In this document: positions 6,419 to 14,195 of the stretch, in pieces | How the letters are laid out: each line of letters opens with the position of its first letter | Position numbering within the stretch: the stretch's first letter is position 1 | Assembly: GCA_964431965.1 (NCBI GenBank) | Contig: CAYSLU010000066.1 | Span: 1 to 30,831 of the forward strand | Direction of reading: 5' to 3' | Source: CAYSLU01 sp964431965 | Lineage (GTDB): Bacteria; Verrucomicrobiota; Kiritimatiellia; CAIKKV01; CAYSLU01 | Length of the DNA: 30,831 nucleotides | Program-made: the position numbers and the translations under genes | Notes under the pieces: model-generated | The model's database searches: none | The model's input: only the letters and a program-made list of their open reading frames with translations | What the model was told of the DNA's origin: nothing

Positions 6419-7636
6419 ATGAATCCCATACGCCCCATGTTCTGGGCAAGACTGCTATTCCTGCCGACTGCGCTTCTGGTGATGCTCATCGTATTGCCCT
6501 TCGGTTGCGCATGGTTCAAGGACTTTGCATCCCGCAGTTGCGCACTCGAATACTGGTATTGGGAGCCCTTCTGGTTCGATGTGAGTGTTGCCATGGCGTG
6601 CGCCATGGCATGGATACTGATTGCGTTCATCATCGCTCCCGCTAGTCGCCTATTGACGGCAAGCCTCTCTCTGCTTCCGGGTGCCTGGCTCGCGTGGTTC
6701 ATCATTGGCGAAAGCACCTTCCGGGTTGATGGGATCGGCGTAGGTTCATCCTGCCCAACACGGGTGCCAACCTATCTGGCGTGGTGGATAGCTCTAGCCA
6801 CACTCGCTGCGCTTTGGTTGGTGACCAAGCGCCGCACCAGACAGCCATCTTCCAGCAAGCCCGCTTCACGAGTCTTGGGACTCAGTGCGCTTGCTATCGC
6901 AATCGCACTGTTTGTCTCCATTGTGTTGCCGGCCACATTCATCTTCGGCCAGTTCGCTGTGTATTGCGGGACACAACGCATGATTGAGGACGGAAACGAC
7001 GAGAAGACGATCAAGCGGGTCGTCCGCCTGCATCATTCGCCGCTGTATGATCTGGATTGGACGCTGCCACGCGCTATCGCGCGTGTGCCCTTTGCCCTCA
7101 GTGTCTACTCGACGCTGGTGGGTTGCCCCACGTGCAAAGGTCACTGGCATACGCCGTTTCTCCTTGCCGCACGGCACGGCAGGTTGCAGCTTCTTGGCAA
7201 GATCATCGACCTGCGTGGCTCCGTAGAGTGCGGTAATGACAAAGGGGCAGCCGTGCTACATGAGGCACTCATATCGAAGAACGCATCTGTAGTGCGGCTC
7301 CTCCTTTCAGAGGGTGCCGACGTGAATGCTCGGATTCAACTCCCGATGGGATCAGCAATTCATCGCGCTGTTCTCATGGACTCCCCTCCCGCTGTGATCG
7401 AGGTCATGCTGGGCGCGGGGAGCGAGATCAATGGGACGGATGCACGCGGCTGGACGCCCTTGGATTGGGCGCGGGTGTGGAACACGAACGCGATACCATT
7501 CCTGACGACATTGGGTGCGCAGGGCGGAACGAATCACACCCAGGAGCTGCCCATCCGGAACAGGGAAGAAGATGTGGCCGATAACCCTCAGCGACCATCG
7601 GCAGGGGCCAGCGTCACGAATGAAGTATCGAAGTGA
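6419..7636 (+). CDS. polytopic membrane protein with C-terminal ankyrin repeats
   Basis: A 405-aa protein (414 aa if the GTG at 6392 is used). Residues 1-190 hold about five hydrophobic segments, such as LLFLPTALLVMLIVLPFG and LGLSALAIAIALFVSIVLP. After about residue 245 come roughly three ankyrin-type repeats: HTPFLLAARHGRLQLLGKII, GAAVLHEALISKNASVVRLL with SEGADVNA, and SAIHRAVLMDSPPAVIEVML followed by GWTPLDWAR. Ankyrin repeats bind partner proteins, so this looks like a membrane-anchored interaction module. The side of the membrane is not clear. The start is uncertain: GAAGGA ends 1 nt before the ATG at 6419, which is close, and the GTG has no better site. The C-terminal 45 residues are polar and probably disordered. 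GC and codon use are lower than in the flanking genes. Confidence 0.75.
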   Translation: MNPIRPMFWARLLFLPTALLVMLIVLPFGCAWFKDFASRSCALEYWYWEPFWFDVSVAMACAMAWILIAFIIAPASRLLTASLSLLPGAWLAWFIIGESTFRVDGIGVGSSCPTRVPTYLAWWIALATLAALWLVTKRRTRQPSSSKPASRVLGLSALAIAIALFVSIVLPATFIFGQFAVYCGTQRMIEDGNDEKTIKRVVRLHHSPLYDLDWTLPRAIARVPFALSVYSTLVGCPTCKGHWHTPFLLAARHGRLQLLGKIIDLRGSVECGNDKGAAVLHEALISKNASVVRLLLSEGADVNARIQLPMGSAIHRAVLMDSPPAVIEVMLGAGSEINGTDARGWTPLDWARVWNTNAIPFLTTLGAQGGTNHTQELPIRNREEDVADNPQRPSAGASVTNEVSK

Positions 7637-7667
7637 ACTGGGGCGAATCTCCGGTGTGCATGGCTGG

Positions 7668-7695
7668 CTCGCCACCATGACGCCGGGCAGGCGAG
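7668..7695. terminator. possible bidirectional hairpin between convergent genes
   Basis: CTCGCC (7668-7673) and GGCGAG (7690-7695) are inverted copies with a 16-nt loop, in the 73-nt space between the ankyrin gene and the minus-strand 69-aa gene. The stem is short and there is no T-tract, so this is a weak call. Confidence 0.2.
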
Positions 7696-7709
7696 ATCCC
7701 TGTCGGCCC

Positions 7710-7919
7710 TCAGCGGGACGGCGGAGGCGGTTGTCGACTGACTTCCGGCCAGTCCTCGGGCAGACGAAAGCGCTCCGTGATCTGCTCCTCCAGATCTTTC
7801 TGGCGTGCCGCGAGAATCGGGTCCGTGGTGCGGATCGACGCTTCGATGAAGTCGACGTACTCGTCCATCGACAGCCGTGGTGGGAAGATCGTCTTCTTCG
7901 GCTGGGTGGGCTCTGTCAC
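7710..7919 (-). CDS. small hypothetical protein, 69 aa
   Basis: Starts with GTG at 7919, with GAGGCG upstream, 16 nt after the stop of the beta-helix gene on the same strand, so it is probably cotranscribed. The sequence is acidic and soluble. It has a Pro/Lys-rich start (TEPTQPKKTIFPPRLS), a helical middle with MDEYVDFIEASI and AARQKDLEEQITERF, and a Pro-rich tail ending RQPPPPSR. The tidy composition, close spacing and GC-rich codon use like its upstream neighbours argue that it is a real gene. I recognise no family. It has no signal peptide or membrane helix, so it should be cytoplasmic. Confidence 0.6.
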   Translation of the reverse strand: MTEPTQPKKTIFPPRLSMDEYVDFIEASIRTTDPILAARQKDLEEQITERFRLPEDWPEVSRQPPPPSR

Positions 7920-7935
7920 GTGCGCATCGCCTCAA

Positions 7936-9981
7936 TCAACGCTGCCATTCGGGCCGCGGGCCGATGCCGGTGAGGTCGATCGGGATGAATCCGATGCGTG
8001 ACGCCGGGGAGCCCTTGCGGAGGCGGAAGTCGGCCTTCTTTGCATCGACGAAGCCCGGGTCGGCCACGAGGCTGCCCGCGTCCAGGCCCAGCCGGTCCTG
8101 CCAGTCGGCGAGGCGCACGCGGCCGTCGCCTTCGCCGGCAATGACGAGCGCGCGCCGGCTTGGGCGCTTGCCCCGGAAGCGCGTGTCCCAATAGAGGTTG
8201 CTCCGCAGCACGGCGTGCGCTTCTTTCCAGTTGCCCTTCCAGAACAGGCCCTCGCCGATCAGCACGATGTTCCGTTCGAACGTGAAGCTGCTGTGCGGCT
8301 CCAGCCGCGAGCGCGCGAGCTGGTTCTCGCGGCTCCACGCGAAGATGTTGTTCCGGACGATGTTTTCCAACCCGTAGTGCTGGTGGAAGCCGCCGCACTT
8401 CGTGTTGTAGGCGATGTTGTTCTCGATGAGGATGTCCGTCGAGCCCTCGTCGGTGTAGATGCCCCAGCCGCCGTACGTGCGGCTGTCCACATCGTGGAAG
8501 CTGTTGAACCGGATGCGCGTGCCGGGCTGCGGGCCGAGCGTGTAGATGCCGCCCATGTCGGACAGCAGTCCGTGGCCGAGGTCGTGGACGTGGTTGTACT
8601 CGACCACGTTCCCGTAGCACTTCCCCTCCGCGTAGCCCCAGCGCCAGCCGAGCGAGATGCCCGTGTAGTGGAAATCGTGGATGTGATTGTGGACGATGAC
8701 CACGCCGCTCGACTGCCCGACGAGGATCCCGCACGCCTGCCCGTGGATCCGGCCGCCGTGCGCGAGCTCGTTGTCCGCGATCGTGATCCGCGAGTTGCCG
8801 TGCCACACCTTCACGCCGCCCGCCGCCAGGTCCGTGATGGAGCAGCCGCGGATCGCGACGTCGTAGCAGCCCGTCGCGCACTCGATCCCGTAGTTCCCCA
8901 CGTGCGTCACGGCGCACCGCGTGAACGACACCTGCCGCGCGTTCTTCAGGACCACCGCTCCGGTCACCGCGTTGGCGGCCTGGTTCGACGCCGCGTAGGT
9001 CGCCGGCGCCGCCCACTCGCAGTGCGCGAACGTCAGCCCCTCGAAGCGCAGGAGCTCGACCGCCTTCTTCTCCGCGTCCGCACCTTCGATGCGGAGAATC
9101 TCCGTCAGCGCCGGCGCGATGGCCTCGATCCTGCCGATCCGTTCGCCGGCTCGCGGCCGGTAATAGACGCGGCCCGCGCGGCGGTCCATGCACCACTCGC
9201 CCGGTCGCTCGAGGTGTTCGAGCGCGCCTTCGACCCGATAGCAGGCTCCGCCCTTGCCCCACTCCGCGCGCAGGTGCGTCTGCGAGTGGCGGTCGAGCTC
9301 CACGAGCCGTTTCGCCGGATCGAAGCCGGCGATGCGCATCCGCGAATCGATCCAGTAGTTGTACACAACCACTTCGACGTCCGTCAGGTTCGACCACGGC
9401 CTGATATCGCCTTCTGCGCAGATGAAAGCCTTGTGGCCGCCGGCCCAGCCCCAGCCGCTGAGGGGCTCACCATGTGGCGCCTCCAGGGTATAGAACCCCT
9501 TGTGCGGTCGAACGGGCTTCAACGCGCGCCGGCCGTTGACCCAGAGCTCGCGGAAATACCAGCGGCCGGCCTTCAGGTCCGGGATGCGCGCCGACCAGAC
9601 GCGCCGGCCGTTCACGGTAGCCTCGCGCCAGCCGTCGATGCGGCGACCGCCGGAGATGACGGGCGCCTCATCCTTCCACGCGGCGTACGTGACCGGCTGC
9701 GCCTCGCTGGCGGCCCACGGATTCTTCGGATCCTTGAGCCGGTGCGATGGCGTGCCGCCGTCGCGGTGGTCGAAGACCAGCGGCCGGTCCAGCGTGTAGG
9801 TGCCGCCGTGCACGTACACGGAGAGGGGCTCCGTCAGCCCCGTGCGCCCCTTCAGCCGGCGCACCGCCCGCTGGGCCGCCCCGATCGTCGCCAGCGGGCC
9901 GTCGGTCCGCTTCCGGTTCGGAGCCGAGAGTGAACCGGACCAGCGATCATTGCCCAGGGTCGAAACGTGCAGTGTCTTCAT
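7936..9981 (-). CDS. right-handed beta-helix glycoside hydrolase-like protein (GH141-like)
   Basis: A 681-aa protein. The N-terminus VSTLGNDRWSGSLSAPN, then GPLATIGAAQRAVRRLK and VYVHGGTYTLDRPLVF, is the classic start of GH141-type and related beta-helix proteins. Next comes a beta-sandwich insert with PGEWCMDRRAGRVYYRPR (about 250-270). From about residue 310 to 600 runs a series of beta-helix coils, including HNHIHDFHYTGISLGW, HGLLSDMGGIYTLGPQPGT and YGGWGIYTDEGSTDILIENN. GH141 includes an alpha-L-fucosidase acting on rhamnogalacturonan-II and a xylanase, so a plant- or algal-glycan substrate is plausible. The conserved Asp/Glu in the last two motifs are candidate catalytic residues (inference). 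No signal peptide is visible. The ATG at 9981 has AGGAG 6-7 nt upstream, inside the 3' end of the preceding glycosyltransferase gene, suggesting translational coupling. Confidence 0.8.
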   Translation of the reverse strand: MKTLHVSTLGNDRWSGSLSAPNRKRTDGPLATIGAAQRAVRRLKGRTGLTEPLSVYVHGGTYTLDRPLVFDHRDGGTPSHRLKDPKNPWAASEAQPVTYAAWKDEAPVISGGRRIDGWREATVNGRRVWSARIPDLKAGRWYFRELWVNGRRALKPVRPHKGFYTLEAPHGEPLSGWGWAGGHKAFICAEGDIRPWSNLTDVEVVVYNYWIDSRMRIAGFDPAKRLVELDRHSQTHLRAEWGKGGACYRVEGALEHLERPGEWCMDRRAGRVYYRPRAGERIGRIEAIAPALTEILRIEGADAEKKAVELLRFEGLTFAHCEWAAPATYAASNQAANAVTGAVVLKNARQVSFTRCAVTHVGNYGIECATGCYDVAIRGCSITDLAAGGVKVWHGNSRITIADNELAHGGRIHGQACGILVGQSSGVVIVHNHIHDFHYTGISLGWRWGYAEGKCYGNVVEYNHVHDLGHGLLSDMGGIYTLGPQPGTRIRFNSFHDVDSRTYGGWGIYTDEGSTDILIENNIAYNTKCGGFHQHYGLENIVRNNIFAWSRENQLARSRLEPHSSFTFERNIVLIGEGLFWKGNWKEAHAVLRSNLYWDTRFRGKRPSRRALVIAGEGDGRVRLADWQDRLGLDAGSLVADPGFVDAKKADFRLRKGSPASRIGFIPIDLTGIGPRPEWQR

Positions 9982-9990
9982 GGTGTGCTC

Positions 9991-12963
9991 CTATCGAACG
10001 GTGACGCGGAACGGAGTGTGGATCATTCCCTTCTTCGACGGAAGGTCGGTTCGAACCGGCCACCGCTTGTCGGTGCGGCGGTCGATCAGCCCGAGACCGA
10101 GCCGGTACTCGCCCGGAGGCGTTCCCGCCGGAACGATCACCGTGCGGTCTTCGACGAAGACCTCCGGGAACGGCTGGAAGGTGATGTCCGCTTCAGGCGT
10201 GTCGGACAGGAGCACCCGGTCGTCCTGGAACCGGGCTCCGCCCTGGAAGTGCGCGAACACGCCGATCTGGTTCCGAGGCGCATTCGACGGAATGCGCCAG
10301 TAGTAGCGGACTTCGAACGTGCCGCCGGCGGGCGCCTCGGCGCGGGCCGGCCGGATGCCCAGAAGCTGGACGCCATGCGGGAAGCGTGCCGGGGCGGCCA
10401 CGTCCGGACGAGTCAGCGCCAGACGTCGCTGCGCGGCGGAGTCGGCTTCCCCGCTTCGTCCGTCCGCGCGAAGCCGGCGTTCGAGCTCGGCCGCTGCGGG
10501 CTCGAGGCCCGGGTATTCGTCGAGCGCGGACCGGCATAGCGCAATGGCCTCCGATGCCGGCGGGTTCGTCGTCGCGATCCGGGCGGCTTCGCGGAACGTC
10601 TCCCATGCCCGCCGCTTGGCGACCAGCCGGCGATCCGAGCCGAGCGCCGTCGGCCCGACCCAGTAGAGCGCCGTCGGCCCCGCGTAGCGGAATCGCCAGT
10701 CGCCGGGTCCGAAGTCGAAGAGGGCCCAGGGCCCCACCCGCGTCTCGCTCATGCGGATACGGCGATCCGCGAGCAGGCTGCGGCACATCTCCGCGTCCTC
10801 GGCGCGCGCCAGGAGGGCGGTGAGCGGGGTGAGGCGAACCGGCGGGTATTCGGGGTCCCGGCCGGTCGGCAACTCATCGACCTTGCGGGTGAAGCGGGGA
10901 TCGACCGGGGCTTCGATGCGTCCGCCGGTCCGGACGTGGACCTGCTCGCAGACCCAGCGATCGGCGTAGAGCCGTCGCGTGCCGCGCCGCGCGAGCTGCT
11001 CCAGCAGCTCGGCCAGCGCCTCGGGCTCGGCCGTCGCGGGCGGAGCGGCGGCCATGAGCTCGACGAGCGAGATGTCCGTCAACTGGACCCGGTCGTGCGG
11101 AGCGAAGAGGATGCGGACAGCCGTCAAGGCCCGCTCAGGGAAGCGCAGTTCCAGACGGTAGAAGAGGCCGGCCCAGTAGACCCGGGGCCCCGACCAGAAG
11201 TAGCGGGTGTTCGTCATGGCCGTTCCGAGCGGCTCCCAGCGATCGGACTGCGGAGTCCGGCCTTGGATGGCGACGGCTGCCGGATAGCCCCCGTTTCCGC
11301 TCCAGATGCGGATGCCGGCCAGGGGCATGGGCTCCCGCAGGACGAGCGTGATCGAGCGGCCGGACCGGTCGATGCGCCGATCCATTCGCCACCCGTCGTC
11401 TATGTTCCGCGAACGAAACAGAGGGAGCAGGGAATGTCCCCTGTCGTCGCTGGCCTCGGCCAGCGCGTCAGACGGTATCGGCCGAAGCGGCGGCGGGGGG
11501 CGCAGGTCGTAGTCGAGGCGGAACCAGGAGACATGATCCGTGCGCGCCGATCCGCCGCTGTCGGCCAGGAAGGATCGGATCCCGCCGCAGTTCTGGACAA
11601 AGGCGTAGCACGCGCCGGTGGCGGCGGCCCGATCGTACGGGGCATATCGCTCGACGTCCACCCCGCAGAACGGGATGCCCTCGCCGCTGGCGAAATTGAC
11701 CCAGGACAGCCCGTAGTCGCCGTAGAGCGCGGAGATCCCGCGCTGGCGGGCGCCGGCCGAGAGTTCGGCCGCTGCCCGCCAGCCGGCGTCAAACTCCGGC
11801 ACCCGGCGGAGTTCGCGCGGGACGTTCGGGGTCTGCCACACGAGCACGAGCGCGGCCGGAGCCCAGGCGAGAGGGGCGGCCCACCGGCGCCCGAGCGCGA
11901 TTCCGGTTGCGCCGGCCAGGACGGCGAGCGCGGGCCAGAGCGGAAGCAGATAGCGCGGGTGGGCGATCTGGACGAAGCGCGAGGGCGCGGCCAGGGCGGC
12001 GGAGACCGCGATGAGCAGGCCGGCGGCGAGCACGTATGCGTCGGCGGCCGAGGCCCGGCGCCGGACGAGGCGCGCGAGCGACACGGCGAGGGCCGGCGCC
12101 GTCGCGGCCAGCAGCGCCGCCAAGCCGATGGCGTCCCACCAGCCCGGGACATTGGGAAGGTCGTTGAGCTTGGCGAAGCTGTCCCAGAAGAAGAGCTTGA
12201 GCCCTTCGAGCAGGCGGGTTTCGCCCATGGCATCCCGGAAGCTCAGCGAGTCCCAGCCGTTGCGGGCATTCCAGAGCCACCAGGGCAGGCTGCCCAGGGC
12301 GAACGCGCCGGCGGCCGCGAAGGCGCGGGCGCGGAACACGCGCAGGCGGAGCGCCGCCGCGAGCGTGATCGCCGCCGTCGCCAGCCCGGGCGTGACGAGT
12401 TGATTGGTCCACCATGCGATTCCGCCCGCAAGGCCGAGGATCGCATACGGGGCCATCCCGGGGGGGCGCTGGGAGCGTTCCATGAGTCCGATCCGCACGG
12501 CCAGCCAGACGATCAGCGTGTTCAGCACGAGCGTGAGCGCGTAGCCGCCATGCGGCGAGGCCATGAAGTCGAAGTAGATGGACGGCCCGATGGCGCAGAG
12601 CAGGGCGGCCGCCGCGCCGCCCGTCGCGCGTCCGCCGGCCGCGGCGCGTCCCCAGGTGAAGGCGAGCGGCAGGATCAGCGCGGCGATCAGGGCGGTGCCC
12701 AGGCAGATGACGAACGGCGACGGGCCGAAGAGCCAGCCGAGCAATCCGCCGAACGCGGGCTCGAGGCTCCCCATGTAGGACTGGCCGTAGTAGAAGGTCG
12801 GGAAATCCCGTCCCTCGGCGATGTGCTTGGACAGAATCGCCGCGAGCCCGTAGTCCGCGCTGGTGGCGTGCCGGAGGGCCCACGCGCCGAAGACGCGGGC
12901 GGCCACGCCGAGCGCGAGCGCGCCGAGCAGAAAACAAGCGGTCCGGCGTGTCTCTCTCGTCAT
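9991..12963 (-). CDS. GT-C membrane glycosyltransferase (GT39/ArnT-like) with discoidin-like and C-terminal beta-sandwich domains
   Basis: A 990-aa protein. Residues 1-385 contain about ten transmembrane helices, with FYYGQSYMGSLEPAFGGLLG after the first; this segment is characteristic of bacterial GT39/PMT_2-type proteins that use polyprenyl-phosphate-linked sugars outside the membrane. An acidic residue in the first extracytoplasmic loop (D37, SADYGL) fits the expected catalytic position. Residues about 520-637 resemble an F5/8 type C (discoidin) carbohydrate-binding fold (GIRIWSGNGGYPAAVAIQG, YFWSGPRVYWAGLFYRLELR). Residues about 858-990 form a beta-sandwich (GVQLLGIRP...FEVRYYWRIP...PPGEYRLGLGLID) also found in the deacetylase at 20466. 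The ATG at 12963 begins just before the first helix; the frame is open upstream, but with no homology-like sequence. The ribosome binding site is weak. The acceptor is unknown. Confidence 0.8.
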   Translation of the reverse strand: MTRETRRTACFLLGALALGVAARVFGAWALRHATSADYGLAAILSKHIAEGRDFPTFYYGQSYMGSLEPAFGGLLGWLFGPSPFVICLGTALIAALILPLAFTWGRAAAGGRATGGAAAALLCAIGPSIYFDFMASPHGGYALTLVLNTLIVWLAVRIGLMERSQRPPGMAPYAILGLAGGIAWWTNQLVTPGLATAAITLAAALRLRVFRARAFAAAGAFALGSLPWWLWNARNGWDSLSFRDAMGETRLLEGLKLFFWDSFAKLNDLPNVPGWWDAIGLAALLAATAPALAVSLARLVRRRASAADAYVLAAGLLIAVSAALAAPSRFVQIAHPRYLLPLWPALAVLAGATGIALGRRWAAPLAWAPAALVLVWQTPNVPRELRRVPEFDAGWRAAAELSAGARQRGISALYGDYGLSWVNFASGEGIPFCGVDVERYAPYDRAAATGACYAFVQNCGGIRSFLADSGGSARTDHVSWFRLDYDLRPPPPLRPIPSDALAEASDDRGHSLLPLFRSRNIDDGWRMDRRIDRSGRSITLVLREPMPLAGIRIWSGNGGYPAAVAIQGRTPQSDRWEPLGTAMTNTRYFWSGPRVYWAGLFYRLELRFPERALTAVRILFAPHDRVQLTDISLVELMAAAPPATAEPEALAELLEQLARRGTRRLYADRWVCEQVHVRTGGRIEAPVDPRFTRKVDELPTGRDPEYPPVRLTPLTALLARAEDAEMCRSLLADRRIRMSETRVGPWALFDFGPGDWRFRYAGPTALYWVGPTALGSDRRLVAKRRAWETFREAARIATTNPPASEAIALCRSALDEYPGLEPAAAELERRLRADGRSGEADSAAQRRLALTRPDVAAPARFPHGVQLLGIRPARAEAPAGGTFEVRYYWRIPSNAPRNQIGVFAHFQGGARFQDDRVLLSDTPEADITFQPFPEVFVEDRTVIVPAGTPPGEYRLGLGLIDRRTDKRWPVRTDLPSKKGMIHTPFRVTVR

Positions 12964-13226
12964 CGCTCTCGGTTCTCTTGAGGCCGACCCCAGCGGGCAG
13001 GGGCCATGGCTCTGGGTTCCTGGCTGAACACGGGCTCCGATCCGGCGGCAAGTAATAGCGGATGGCCACCGGATCGGGAAAGCACTGTTTTCTGCGGGTT
13101 TGCTTGACCCGTTCGAAATGGCTTGGTAATTGGCACACACCGTGTCAGAGGGAGCGTCTCGGGTTGTGCTCCGTGGAACTGACCGGGAGCCCGGGAAGTG
13201 CAGCGGGCGTTGATCGATCCTGTCCC
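12964..13226. promoter_or_regulatory. divergent intergenic region between a GT-C gene and the UbiA gene
   Basis: A 263-nt non-coding stretch between divergently transcribed genes, which must hold both promoters. It contains a 9-bp perfect inverted repeat (see 13037-13077). I see no strong sigma70 pair. On the plus strand TTGACC (13104-13109) is followed only by a poorly placed GGTAAT (13125-13130). Confidence 0.4.
13037..13077. repeat. 9-bp inverted repeat in a divergent promoter region
   Basis: CCGATCCGG (13037-13045) and CCGGATCGG (13069-13077) are exact reverse complements separated by 23 nt. The position between two divergent genes would suit a regulator binding site. It could also form a hairpin with a long loop. 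Confidence 0.45.
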
Positions 13227-14177
13227 ATGAGTATTCTGCCGTACGTTCGGATTGCCCGCCCCGATCACTGGCTCAAGAACATCTTCGTTCTGCCGGGTGT
13301 GCTGCTGGCGCTCTTCTTCGAGCCGGTGTCCCTCGCCTCCTCGCTGTGGGGCATCGCGGCGGGCTTGGCGGCCACGTGCCTGATCGCGTCGAGCAACTAC
13401 GTGTTGAACGAGATCCTGGACGCCCGCTTCGACCTGTTTCATCCGGAGAAGAAGAGCCGTCCGATTCCGAGCGGGCAGGTCCATCTTCCCGCCGCCTACG
13501 CGCTGTGGCTGGCGCTGGCGGCCGCCGGCATCGGGCTGGGCTTTGCGATCAGCGTGCCGTTCGGCCTGTCGGGCGGGCTGCTGTGGGTGATGGGCGTCCT
13601 CTACAACGTGCCGCCGATCCGGCTGAAGGACGCGCCCTACTTCGACGTGCTGAGCGAATCGGTCAACAACCCCATCCGGCTGGCCATGGGCTGGTATGCG
13701 GTCGGCGCCCAGCAGCCACCGCCGCTGTCGGTGATTGTCGCCTACTGGATGTTCGGGGCCTTCCTGATGGCGGCCAAGCGGTTCTCGGAGTACCGGCGGA
13801 TCGCGGATGTGCAGGCGGCCGGCTGCTACCGCCGATCCTTCCGTTGGTACACGGAGGAGCGGCTGCTCGTCAGCATTCTCTTCTACGTCGGCTTCTTCGG
13901 CATGATGTCGGGCGTGTTCATCAGCCGGTACCGCATCGAGCTGGTGCTGGCCACGCCGGTGGTCGTGTATGCCATGGCATACTACCTGCACATGGCCTTC
14001 AAGCCGGACAGCGCGGCCCAGCACCCGGAGGGCCTGTACCGCGAGCGCGGGCTCATGGCCGTGCTCACGCTCGCGTTCGGGCTGTGCGGGCTCCTGCTCT
14101 TCTGGGATATCCCCCTCCTCGAGCATGCGTTCCCCCCGCTGATCGACCAGGGTACGACCGCGCTCGGCGGGAACTGA
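13227..14177 (+). CDS. UbiA-family prenyltransferase, decaprenyl-phosphate phosphoribosyltransferase-like
   Basis: A 316-aa polytopic membrane protein. The start YVRIARPDHWLKNIFVLPG (6-24) is typical of the UbiA branch that includes decaprenyl-phosphate 5-phosphoribosyltransferase. The first metal/pyrophosphate motif is NEILDARFD (61-69), followed by HPEKKSRPIPSG. The second region is PPIRLKDAPYFDVLSE. Several helices follow and include FGAFLMAAKRFSEYRRI. The characterised branch transfers phosphoribose to polyprenyl phosphate, making the precursor of lipid-linked pentose donors for GT-C enzymes. Three GT-C genes and a flippase-like gene surround it, so an envelope glycosylation role is more likely than quinone or heme synthesis. 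The true sugar or aromatic acceptor is not known. The start at 13227 fits the family. The frame is open upstream, but that part is unlike UbiA. No clear Shine-Dalgarno. Confidence 0.8.
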   Translation: MSILPYVRIARPDHWLKNIFVLPGVLLALFFEPVSLASSLWGIAAGLAATCLIASSNYVLNEILDARFDLFHPEKKSRPIPSGQVHLPAAYALWLALAAAGIGLGFAISVPFGLSGGLLWVMGVLYNVPPIRLKDAPYFDVLSESVNNPIRLAMGWYAVGAQQPPPLSVIVAYWMFGAFLMAAKRFSEYRRIADVQAAGCYRRSFRWYTEERLLVSILFYVGFFGMMSGVFISRYRIELVLATPVVVYAMAYYLHMAFKPDSAAQHPEGLYRERGLMAVLTLAFGLCGLLLFWDIPLLEHAFPPLIDQGTTALGGN

Positions 14178-14195
14178 GCGGACGGCCCGGCGGCA

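Noticed and set aside
10936..12981. A 681-codon open frame on the plus strand, antisense to the GT-C gene
   Set aside because: It is rich in Arg, Gly, Glu and Ala with no domain, and mirrors the third-position GC bias of the real gene on the other strand.
13104..13130. A plus-strand promoter for the UbiA gene (TTGACC ... GGTAAT)
   Set aside because: The spacer is only 15 nt and the -10 match is poor, so I only mention it within the intergenic region.
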